Source: an uncultured Clostridium sp. (GTDB taxonomy: Bacteria > Bacillota > Clostridia > Lachnospirales > Lachnospiraceae). From it: 37,059 nucleotides of DNA. The notes under the pieces are model-generated. The model was not told the origin of the DNA and did not search any database. It was given only the letters and a program-made list of their open reading frames with translations. Positions 8,743-16,858 of this stretch are shown here, piece by piece (position 1 is the stretch's first letter; each line of letters opens with the position of its first letter). Both the position numbers and the translations under genes were made by a program. The DNA is taken from assembly GCA_938036545.1 (NCBI GenBank), contig CALHQJ010000078.1:1-37059 (forward strand). Direction: 5' to 3'.

Positions 8743-9642
8743 GTGAATACGACGAAAACAATTAAACGCTCCAGAGAAGATGTGATTTTCGACACAGTGA
8801 CTACTATATTGCTGCTGCTTGTATTTGTTATTGTAGCATATCCGCTGTTCTTCGTTCTGATTGCCTCTGTATCTGACCCTTATAAGGTACTGAATGGCGA
8901 AGTAATGCTGTTCCCTAAGGGCTTTAATCTGGATGCTTATAAACGGATCTTCCAGGATAATACCATCTGGAGAGGTTATTGGAATACGATTCTTTATACG
9001 GTAGTTGGTACAGCGTTAAACGTAGCGTTGACAATGACGCTGGCATTCCCGTTATCCCGTAAGTATTTTTCAGGAAGAAAGGCAATTACAGCGATCCTAT
9101 TAATTACAATGTACTTTAGCGGCGGAATGATACCTACTTATTTACTTGTGAAAAGTATGGGACTTCGAGATACGTTCTGGGTGATGATTTTCCTGGGAAG
9201 CGTAAGCGCTTATAATGTTATTATTGCAAGAACATTCCTGGAGTCTAATATCAGCGGAGAACTGGAAGAGGCTGCTGCGATTGACGGATGTTCGAAAGGA
9301 CGGTTTTTCTTTAGTATGGTGCTGCCGCTGTCCAAGGCAATTATTGCGGTTCTGGTGTTATACTATGCAGTCGCACACTGGAATGATTACATGAAAGGAC
9401 TGCTGTATCTGGATTCCGCAGAGCGTTATCCGCTGCAGCTGGTAATCCGATCGATTTTGATTCAAACGCAGATGGTGGCCAATGATGCGGCAGATATTGC
9501 GGATATTGACGCCAGAATGAAGTTGGCAGAGGCCATGAAGTATGGAGTTATTATTGTATCTTGTGTACCTACATTGATTCTGTACCCATTTGTTCAAAAG
9601 CATTTTGTAAAAGGTGTTATGATTGGCTCTGTCAAGGGTTGA
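8743..9642 (+). CDS. Sugar ABC transporter permease, LplC/YtcP-like
   Basis: Second permease (299 residues) of the carbohydrate-uptake transporter, with about six membrane segments and the EAA loop EEAAAIDGCSKGRFFFSMVL (about residues 176-195). It begins at a GTG 12 bases after the previous stop, preceded by an AGGGGGG ribosome binding site, so it belongs to the same operon. The C-terminus KHFVKGVMIGSVKG is the usual ending of this family. Confidence 0.92.
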   Translation: MNTTKTIKRSREDVIFDTVTTILLLLVFVIVAYPLFFVLIASVSDPYKVLNGEVMLFPKGFNLDAYKRIFQDNTIWRGYWNTILYTVVGTALNVALTMTLAFPLSRKYFSGRKAITAILLITMYFSGGMIPTYLLVKSMGLRDTFWVMIFLGSVSAYNVIIARTFLESNISGELEEAAAIDGCSKGRFFFSMVLPLSKAIIAVLVLYYAVAHWNDYMKGLLYLDSAERYPLQLVIRSILIQTQMVANDAADIADIDARMKLAEAMKYGVIIVSCVPTLILYPFVQKHFVKGVMIGSVKG

Positions 9643-9691
9643 CTTTATTGGAAAAAATGAGAAAATAATAAAATGTTAAAGGAGAAGAGGT

Positions 9692-11356
9692 ATGAAATTA
9701 CGTAAACAGACAGCATTATTATTGACTGCAGCTATGGCTGCATCTATATTGACCGGCTGTGGAGGAGGAGAGAAAAATTCATCTGAGACGACGAAAAACG
9801 ATGCGCCTGCTGCTAGTGGCGAAGTAGTGTCCAGTGAGGATTTTTTCCCGCTGAAGGAAGAAATTAATGTGACAATTGCAGGTGTTAGAGAAGATGGATT
9901 TGTACCATTTGATCAATGTAATATGTTTAAAGAGTTAGAAAAACAGACCAATGTAAAGGTAAAATGGCTTGACTGGCCTCAGTCTCAGCAGAAAGAAAAG
10001 AGAAATCTGGCGTTTGCAAGCGGCACTCTTCCAGATGCTTTTTACGGAAGCTGGTCTTTAGATAAGCCGGATGTTGTAAAATACGGTGCAGAGGGAATGT
10101 TATTCCGTTTTAACGATTACCTGAACGAGACTTATATGCCAAACTTTACAAGGATCTTAGAGGCATGTCCGGAATTGTTAAACGCATTGAGCACTCCGGA
10201 AGGCGATGTATATGCGCTGCCTACATTGAATCAAAATGGACTTCCTAAAACAAATGATACGTTAATGATCAATACCGAATGGCTGAAGAAAGTAAATAAA
10301 GAAATGCCGACTACCACAGATGAATTGTTTGATGTACTGATGGCTTTTAAAGAGGCCGGAGACTTAAATGGCAACGGTAAAGATGATGAAGTGCCTCTGA
10401 CGTTCAAATATGGAGAAAATAATACCGGTATGATGAGTTTACTGGGATTTACTGGTATTGTAAGCAACAGTAAGCTGTCCAGAATGGCAATGAAAGATGG
10501 TCAGCCTGTATTTGCACCTGCAACAGACGAATACAAAGAGTATCTGACATTTTTAAACAAACTGTACAGCAACGGACTCCTGGACAGAGAAGCATTCACT
10601 ATGGACAACCCTGCATACAATGCAAAAACTCAGACTTCGACTCCTGTTGCCGGCGTATTATCCGGATGGAGCGCAGAACTGGTTAATCGTCCAATTGCAG
10701 GAAATGATCCTACAAAAGAAGGCGTGTATGCTTACCTGGCTCCTGTAAAGGGCGATAATGGAAAAGAGCCGGTATGGGGCATGAGAGTAAATGCGTTAAA
10801 CGCTAACTTAAGCTTTGCAATCAGCGCAGACTCTGAATATGCGGAAGAGCTGGTTCGTTGGATTGACCTTGCATATGCAAAAGAAGCAAGCGTTGAGAAC
10901 TATCTTGGTAAAATCGGCGTACATATCCAGAAAGAAGAGGGAGAAGGCAACTACTCTAAGATTATGAACGCTGAGGGAAAAGAGTTTTCTAATGATGAAA
11001 AGTCTGTAGAAGTACCAAATAAATTTGCAGTGGCATGGATTCTAGAAGGCGACGCTAACTTTGTAGACGTAATAGACAGTCCTCAGAATAAGGATGCGGC
11101 AGATGCATTCTATGAACCTTATCTGGAAGAGAATTATGTAAATGACTACGTAATGATGACTGAGGAAGAAAATGAACGGATTGCGTTCCTGGCAACAGAC
11201 CTGATCAGCTATGTAGATCAGATGAGTGCGAAATTTATTACAGAGGGTAATATTGATGCCGGATGGGACGCATATATCAGCCAGTTAAAGAACCTTGGAC
11301 TGGATGAATATGTAGAGATTAAAACACAGATTCATAACAGAGCAACACAGAAATAA
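9692..11356 (+). CDS. Extracellular solute-binding lipoprotein, LplA-like
   Basis: Substrate-capturing lipoprotein for the two preceding permeases (554 residues, the usual size for the LplA/YtcQ group). The signal peptide ends in the lipobox LTGC with the lipidated Cys at residue 23, followed by a Gly/Ser/Thr linker. The mature part contains a DLNGNGKDDEVP segment (about residues 228-239) that looks like a calcium-binding loop, common in this group. AAAGGAG precedes the ATG. The transcript probably continues past a strong hairpin into the regulator gene. The ligand is inferred, from the neighbouring lyase, to be a GAG-derived oligosaccharide. Confidence 0.92.
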   Translation: MKLRKQTALLLTAAMAASILTGCGGGEKNSSETTKNDAPAASGEVVSSEDFFPLKEEINVTIAGVREDGFVPFDQCNMFKELEKQTNVKVKWLDWPQSQQKEKRNLAFASGTLPDAFYGSWSLDKPDVVKYGAEGMLFRFNDYLNETYMPNFTRILEACPELLNALSTPEGDVYALPTLNQNGLPKTNDTLMINTEWLKKVNKEMPTTTDELFDVLMAFKEAGDLNGNGKDDEVPLTFKYGENNTGMMSLLGFTGIVSNSKLSRMAMKDGQPVFAPATDEYKEYLTFLNKLYSNGLLDREAFTMDNPAYNAKTQTSTPVAGVLSGWSAELVNRPIAGNDPTKEGVYAYLAPVKGDNGKEPVWGMRVNALNANLSFAISADSEYAEELVRWIDLAYAKEASVENYLGKIGVHIQKEEGEGNYSKIMNAEGKEFSNDEKSVEVPNKFAVAWILEGDANFVDVIDSPQNKDAADAFYEPYLEENYVNDYVMMTEEENERIAFLATDLISYVDQMSAKFITEGNIDAGWDAYISQLKNLGLDEYVEIKTQIHNRATQK

Positions 11357-11374
11357 GAGAGCAAAAGAGAAACG

Positions 11375-11405
11375 GCAAGGGCTGCAGAGTTTCTGCAGCC
11401 CTTGC
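11375..11405 (+). other. Perfect 13-bp hairpin between transporter and regulator genes
   Basis: Arms 11375-11387 and 11393-11405 (GCAAGGGCTGCAG / CTGCAGCCCTTGC) enclose the loop AGTTT. No T-tract follows, so it is not a standard intrinsic terminator. It ends 1-2 bases before the GGGAGAGAG ribosome binding site of the regulator. Likely roles are protection of the upstream transporter mRNA from 3' decay and/or lowering translation of the regulator (inference). Confidence 0.75.
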
Positions 11406-11416
11406 AGGGAGAGAGA

Positions 11417-13654
11417 ATGAGGGGACTATATCTGCGAAATAAACTGTTTTTTAAGTATCTCACATCTTATCTTGTCATTTTAATGATACCGATAGTGATT
11501 TTTACCATGTACATCAGCCGAACTCTGATGAACATTGTAAAGGATCAGGCAGTCAAGGAAGATGTACAGTCTTTGTGTCAGTTTGAAGTGGGAATGGATA
11601 ATGTTATGATACGGCTGGAGGCCATTAGAGACAGCTTGATAGACTTGTCTGCCATGGACATTCCCCAGAATCTGGAAAATGTATTGTTGTCCAAAGAACT
11701 GATAAGAACATTAAAAACATATACGTTGTCAAATGCAGTAATTGCAGATATTGCTTATTATTCCCATGGGGATTCTTATATTTATACATCTCACAGCTCG
11801 TATCAGATAGAACGCTTTTTCTCAGGAGAATACTATTACAAGGACTGGAATATCCAGGACTTCCTGAGTATGGTCAAAAACATAAAAAAGAGAACTGTAA
11901 GGCCGGAGGAATATCTGGAGGTTGAAGGAGAAGGGGCAAAATTAATTACAGTAATGTATCCAGTGGAAAACAGAGGGGGAAAAGGCATACTGATGTTTAT
12001 GCTTCATGCGGAGAAAATGTTTCCGAAAAACCGGAACGCAGCGTTTTTCATCAAGGATCAGGACCGAAGAACGATTCTGGCAAGCTATCCTGGGAATTTC
12101 CCCAGGAATATGTGGGATCAGATTGACTGGAGCCAGATACTGATAGAATATGAAAATCCTGTGATTTACCATGACCATTTGATTTCCGCAGTAAAATCCG
12201 AAGTTACAGGATGGGATTATGTAAAAGCAACGCCAATAGAAGAAGTAAACCGAAGCTTGAGACACGTTCAGAAGACGTTTTTGCTGGTGGAAACTGCAAT
12301 TGTATTGGTAGGTGCAGTGTTGATTTGGCTGAACATGAAAGCCAATTACAGTCCGATTAGAAGTATCAGCAAATTTCTTCAAAAGTCCGGCCGTGAGAAG
12401 AAGGAAGGCATGGAAGGTATTAAGGCTGCTGTGGAACATTTGGCAAATGAAAACGAGGAGCTCCGAATCCGCTCTCTTGGAGCTTCCCGAAGCCAGTTTC
12501 TGCATTTGCTGTTAAAAGGAAAAGTGGCGGATGAGGAAAGCTTTTTACGCCAACTGACAGAACTGAATATGCCAGGCTTAAACAGTAAGCGTTTTTTTGT
12601 ATTGGTACTGACTGTAAGGCCGGAGGAAGCCCATAAGGTAAGCGCAGAGAAGATGGAGCAGATACTTAGCAAGAAATTATCTGGTTATATCAAGGAAGAA
12701 AGAGAGCAGGGAAAATTTGCTTACATGGGGGGATGTGCGGACTCAGAGGGGCAGATGGATTTAAACAGAAAGGTTATGGAAATCCATCAGGAATTATGTA
12801 CCCTGCTGGAAACGGACGTTATGATTGCAATCAGCAGCATTCAGGAAGGATATGAAAGCATTCCAAGGTGCTATATGGAGGCAATGATGGCTGCGGATTA
12901 CCGTTTTATTAAAGGGTACCGCTGCGTGATAGACAGTACGATGATGGTTTTAAATGGGGAAATTGGTATGGTTTATCCGCAGAAATTATTTGACCAGCTT
13001 AACTATCAGATTAAGAATGGAGATGCAGATAAAATCCAGCAAAGCTTGAGCGAAATTATTGAATATATGAAGTCCCTGCAGCTTCCATTGTACTATGTAA
13101 AGGGATTGTGCTATCAGTTAATTGACAATATTTCTTCCATTATTGTTCAAATTAACAGAGAACTTCCGCAACAAAAACGAGCCAGATTTTCTTATGCTAC
13201 GATATTGGCGGATTTTGAAACAGTAGACGAACTGGTAGAGGCGGTTTCCAACATCAGCATGAATATCTGCCAGTTTATCCGAAACGAAAAATCAGAAGAA
13301 GATTCCAAGCTGCTGAGGCAGATAAAAGAATATCTGGATGAACAGATTTATCAGCAGAATTTTGCGATTCAGACTATGGCGGCAGATTTAAATATGTCGC
13401 TTCCGGCATTGAGCTCGTTCTTCAAAAACCAGTATGGCGAAACATTAAGTGATTACGTAACCCATTGCAGGATGCGGGAGGCGATTCGTTTGATGTTAGA
13501 AGAAAACTGTACGATTGGAGATACGGTTTTAAAGGTAGGGTATTTGAATACGTCCAGCTTTATCCGAAAATTTAAGTCAATTTATGGATTAACCCCTGGA
13601 CAATATGTCAAGGAGCATAAAGGAAAGGGACAGGAACATGATATACTCATTTGA
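11417..13654 (+). CDS. Membrane-spanning AraC-family transcriptional regulator
   Basis: One-component regulator (745 residues) that joins an extracellular sensor to a DNA-binding domain. There is a membrane segment at about 14-34, an extracytoplasmic region of about 250 residues, a second membrane segment at about 290-310 (LLVETAIVLVGAVLIWL), a cytoplasmic middle region, and a C-terminal AraC HTH pair (FAIQTMAADLNMSLPALSSF ... VLKVGYLNTSSFIRKFKSIY). This is the YesS-like layout common beside Lpl-type transporters. TTG 11402 is possible but lies inside the hairpin; ATG 11417, just after GGGAGAGAG, is preferred. It overlaps the lyase start by 17 bp. It probably activates the operon when GAG fragments are present; the ligand is inferred. 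Confidence 0.9.
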   Translation: MRGLYLRNKLFFKYLTSYLVILMIPIVIFTMYISRTLMNIVKDQAVKEDVQSLCQFEVGMDNVMIRLEAIRDSLIDLSAMDIPQNLENVLLSKELIRTLKTYTLSNAVIADIAYYSHGDSYIYTSHSSYQIERFFSGEYYYKDWNIQDFLSMVKNIKKRTVRPEEYLEVEGEGAKLITVMYPVENRGGKGILMFMLHAEKMFPKNRNAAFFIKDQDRRTILASYPGNFPRNMWDQIDWSQILIEYENPVIYHDHLISAVKSEVTGWDYVKATPIEEVNRSLRHVQKTFLLVETAIVLVGAVLIWLNMKANYSPIRSISKFLQKSGREKKEGMEGIKAAVEHLANENEELRIRSLGASRSQFLHLLLKGKVADEESFLRQLTELNMPGLNSKRFFVLVLTVRPEEAHKVSAEKMEQILSKKLSGYIKEEREQGKFAYMGGCADSEGQMDLNRKVMEIHQELCTLLETDVMIAISSIQEGYESIPRCYMEAMMAADYRFIKGYRCVIDSTMMVLNGEIGMVYPQKLFDQLNYQIKNGDADKIQQSLSEIIEYMKSLQLPLYYVKGLCYQLIDNISSIIVQINRELPQQKRARFSYATILADFETVDELVEAVSNISMNICQFIRNEKSEEDSKLLRQIKEYLDEQIYQQNFAIQTMAADLNMSLPALSSFFKNQYGETLSDYVTHCRMREAIRLMLEENCTIGDTVLKVGYLNTSSFIRKFKSIYGLTPGQYVKEHKGKGQEHDILI

Positions 13655-16600
13655 AACAGGAATCCCACAGGGGATTACTGCAGAAAAGTCCAATGTCAAT
13701 ATTAGCAAAACCCATAAAAAAGACGGAGAATACGGACTTTTATGGGAAATGGAGGGAGATGCCGTTCTTTCTTTGAAAGGAGAGGTAGGATATCATCCTT
13801 TTCAGCCTGGCGGATTAAATCAGGACAGAGACAACTTTGTGGTATGGCTTTACAGGGAAAAACCAGAAGAATATCCTCTTGCTGTTGAATTTTACAAACA
13901 GGGACAAAGGTGCTGCAGTTTTCTGTTTGGACAGGCATTTACCGGATGGAGAACGTGCTGGGTGCCTTATGAGGATATGACAGGAAACCCTGTAGAAGGC
14001 ATGGATGAAATCCGCTTTATTCGTAAGGGAAAAGAGGCAGACAGGATCTGGATTGATCAGCTCATTACAGCAGTTCCCATTGATCCCAGACATCCAGTGC
14101 CGGATTTACAGGTTCCTTTTGTAAATCTTTCTGTAGATACCGCAGTAAATGCACACTGGACTTCTTTGCTTCGTTTCCACAGATTAGAAGAGGAAGCGTT
14201 GGCGGCAGACCGGAAAGAACGTGGAAAAACGGTAAGGGATGAGGCCCTGCAATGCCGGATTAAACAGCAGGTTAAGTTAATCGGGGAACGTATGGAGCAG
14301 TTCATTCTTACTCATAGCAATTGGCCGGAAAAGGGAAAACTTCTGGTATCAGAGGATGAATGTCGGGAACTGTGTGAAAAATATGACCGATTCCAGCTTT
14401 ACCAAATGGAGGATGGAAACTGGGGAGGCGTTACCATTGATGCCGCATGCCAAAAGGCGGCTTATCCAAAAGCACAGGCTGAGGAATTAAGGCTTTTGAC
14501 CGGTTCCATAGAGATTAAAGAATGTTGTTTCCTGTTATTGGATACAGCATATGCTTGGCATGAGGGAACCCAGGAACAGAAAAAGAAATTGGCAGACTGC
14601 TATTGCCATTTGCTTCAGCATTTATGGGAACAGGGCTGGGTCGAGGGAAGTTCCCTGGGAACAACACACCATCTGGGGTACCCTATGAGGGCGTTATATC
14701 CGTCCGTTTTTTTAATGAGAAAACCGTTAAAAGAGGCTGGACTGTTAGAACAGGCGTCCAATATGATTGGCTGGTTTTCCGGAAGAGGAAGGGTATTCCG
14801 AAATCCTGAAGAACTTCAAGGGGAAAGTGTAGATACATTAAATACCTTATTACAGGGGATTTTGTACTCAATTCTCCTGATGGAAGCTCCAGAGGATCAG
14901 GGGGGCTGCCTGAAAGCGATGAGCAGATGGCTGAGCACCAGCCTAAGGCCGGCACCTGGACTGGCTGGGCCGTTTAAAATTGACGGAAGCGCATTTCATC
15001 ACGCAAATCACTATCCGGCATATGCAATGGGAGGATTTCAGGGGGCAGCGCCGGTAGTTTATGCTCTTAGCGGAACAGATTTTAAACTGGGAGAAGAAGC
15101 TCACCGGACAATGAGAAACAGCCTTCTTTACATGAGAATTTACTGCAACCATTACAACTGGATGATCAGCATGTCCTCCAGACATCCTAAAGGAGTAGGA
15201 GAGATGAGCCAGATTTCCAGCCTGGAGCCGTTTTATTATATGGCATTGGCTGGGGAACCTGGTGGCAGCGTACATGATTTTGAACCAGAGATTGATAAAG
15301 AGATGGCAGGCGCATTGCTTCGACTGTCAGAGTATGTGCCTTATTCTCAGGCAGATGCGCTGAAGAAATTGGGATATACTGCAGAACAGGCGCCAGAAGG
15401 ATATTTTTCCATGAACTATGCCTGTGCAGGAATCCAGAGAAGGGAAAACTGGATGGCCGGAGTCAGGGGACACAGCCGGTATCTGTGGGGAAATGAAACC
15501 TATGCCAGAAATAACCGTTATGGACGCTATATTACTTATGGTAATCTGCAGATATTGGGAAGTGGGGCTCCGGTCAATAACAGAGCCAGCGGTTATTGGC
15601 AGGAAGGCTGGGACTGGAACTGTTTTCCAGGGACAACCACGGTGATGTTGCCTGTGGATGAACTTCGCCAGAATGTCTGCGTAGTGGATGCAACTGCCGG
15701 ATTTGAAGAAATGCTCTTGTCGGATGAAACCTTTGCAGGAGGTGTTTCTTACCATAATCGTCAGGGAACATATGCAATGAAGCTGCATGGACATGCCAAA
15801 TATGACGGTACGCTGCGAGCCAGAAAGAGTTGGTTTTTCTTTGATGACAGAATCATCTGTCTGGGAAGCGGAATTGAAGATGGACGCAAAAATTATGATA
15901 CGATTACTACGCTGTATCAGAATTATCTGGGCGATTATCCAGAGTGGCGTGGAAACCTTACGGAAACCGAGATTGGATCAGTATTAAAAGAAGAGAAGAT
16001 TCTTTCTGATCCAAGCGGCAATCGTTACCGTATTCCGGCTGGAATGATTTTGGAAGAAACTTGTGGAAAACAGGAGTCAAGAGCACAGGATACAGAAGAG
16101 GTGACGTTTGGTGAATTTGATAAGCTTTGGATTAATCATGGGAAAGCGCCCCAAATGGCTTCTTATGAGTATATGATACGGGTTCAGCCGAAACAGGAAG
16201 AACCAGAAGAACTTCCGTATAATGTGCTTTGTCAGAAAGATGGTCTTCATGCAGTACGAGATAAAGAAAGTGGAATTTGCAGCTTTGTATTCTTTGATTC
16301 TGGAACTGTGAAAGAACTTTCTGGTAAAGACAGAATAGGAAACGGTATTGGAGCAGAGTGGGTGCTGGGTGCGGACAGAGAGTGTCTGCTGATGGTGAAA
16401 TCCCAAGGCACAGAAATGGATCTCAGCTTCTGCGATCCGGATCTGCGTTTCTATGAAGGTCAGGAAGAAGATCAGAAGAATCCGGACGGAACACAAAAAG
16501 AAGTCAGTCTGTACTCCCGTAAATGGCTGAAAAGTGAGAGCATTGGCAAGTGGACGCAGATAACATTAGACGGACATTGGGAAGTTGGCCAGATAAGTCC

Positions 16601-16706
16601 ATCTAATGAAGAAAAAGTCAAACTGGAGTCAAAAGAAACCCAGACAATCGTATCTTTTTGGGGACAGGACGGTTTAACAGTAGAGTGCAGGCTGGTTCGG
16701 AAGTAA
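13638..16706 (+). CDS. Polysaccharide lyase family 8, chondroitin ABC lyase-like
   Basis: Eliminase that cuts uronic-acid-containing glycosaminoglycans (chondroitin/dermatan sulfate, hyaluronan) to unsaturated products. Its 1022 residues match the length of chondroitinase ABC I. Order: an N-terminal jelly-roll-like domain (about 1-190), an alpha-toroid (about 200-590), then beta-sandwich domains. The catalytic pattern is visible: HHANHYPAY with His455 and Tyr462 (like His501/Tyr508 of the Proteus enzyme), Arg515 in SSRHPKG, and Glu620 in WGNETYARNNRYGRY. There is no signal peptide: the protein begins MIYSFETG, so it should be cytoplasmic. The longer frame from 13605 is rejected because the ATG at 13638 has AGGAAAGGGA upstream. 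Family assignment is firm; exact substrate and endo/exo mode are not decided. Confidence 0.9.
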   Translation: MIYSFETGIPQGITAEKSNVNISKTHKKDGEYGLLWEMEGDAVLSLKGEVGYHPFQPGGLNQDRDNFVVWLYREKPEEYPLAVEFYKQGQRCCSFLFGQAFTGWRTCWVPYEDMTGNPVEGMDEIRFIRKGKEADRIWIDQLITAVPIDPRHPVPDLQVPFVNLSVDTAVNAHWTSLLRFHRLEEEALAADRKERGKTVRDEALQCRIKQQVKLIGERMEQFILTHSNWPEKGKLLVSEDECRELCEKYDRFQLYQMEDGNWGGVTIDAACQKAAYPKAQAEELRLLTGSIEIKECCFLLLDTAYAWHEGTQEQKKKLADCYCHLLQHLWEQGWVEGSSLGTTHHLGYPMRALYPSVFLMRKPLKEAGLLEQASNMIGWFSGRGRVFRNPEELQGESVDTLNTLLQGILYSILLMEAPEDQGGCLKAMSRWLSTSLRPAPGLAGPFKIDGSAFHHANHYPAYAMGGFQGAAPVVYALSGTDFKLGEEAHRTMRNSLLYMRIYCNHYNWMISMSSRHPKGVGEMSQISSLEPFYYMALAGEPGGSVHDFEPEIDKEMAGALLRLSEYVPYSQADALKKLGYTAEQAPEGYFSMNYACAGIQRRENWMAGVRGHSRYLWGNETYARNNRYGRYITYGNLQILGSGAPVNNRASGYWQEGWDWNCFPGTTTVMLPVDELRQNVCVVDATAGFEEMLLSDETFAGGVSYHNRQGTYAMKLHGHAKYDGTLRARKSWFFFDDRIICLGSGIEDGRKNYDTITTLYQNYLGDYPEWRGNLTETEIGSVLKEEKILSDPSGNRYRIPAGMILEETCGKQESRAQDTEEVTFGEFDKLWINHGKAPQMASYEYMIRVQPKQEEPEELPYNVLCQKDGLHAVRDKESGICSFVFFDSGTVKELSGKDRIGNGIGAEWVLGADRECLLMVKSQGTEMDLSFCDPDLRFYEGQEEDQKNPDGTQKEVSLYSRKWLKSESIGKWTQITLDGHWEVGQISPSNEEKVKLESKETQTIVSFWGQDGLTVECRLVRK

Positions 16707-16733
16707 GGCTTGCTGAATGGTACTATTGAAACG

Positions 16734-16779
16734 GAGGGCGTCGCAAAATCATCAAATTAGATGATTGAGCGATGCCCTC
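16734..16779 (+). other. Long imperfect hairpin after the lyase gene
   Basis: GAGGGCGTCGC at 16734-16744 and ATCATC pair with GATGAT and GCGATGCCCTC ending at 16779, with one G-T pair and a small internal loop. It starts 28 bases after the lyase stop. No T-tract follows, so it may be a factor-dependent terminator or an mRNA 3' stabiliser. Confidence 0.55.
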
Positions 16780-16790
16780 GCCCTATATAT

Positions 16791-16842
16791 GGAAAAATCC
16801 AGAAGGAATCCAATCCGTTTGCTTTGGGAATCCTTCTGGATT
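16791..16842 (-). terminator. Intrinsic terminator of the sulfatase gene
   Basis: Arms AATCCAGAAGGA (16796-16807) and TCCTTCTGGATT (16831-16842) form a 12-bp stem, extended past one mismatch by three more pairs. Read on the - strand the stem is followed by TTTTTCC. It starts 17 bases after the sulfatase stop codon. The + side has no T-tract, so it acts mainly for the sulfatase. Confidence 0.8.
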
Positions 16843-16858
16843 AAAGAGGAATTGTATT

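Noticed and set aside
15327..15794. 155-codon - strand frame inside the PL8 gene
   Set aside because: Antisense to the conserved catalytic region; Cys/His-rich shadow translation without family resemblance.
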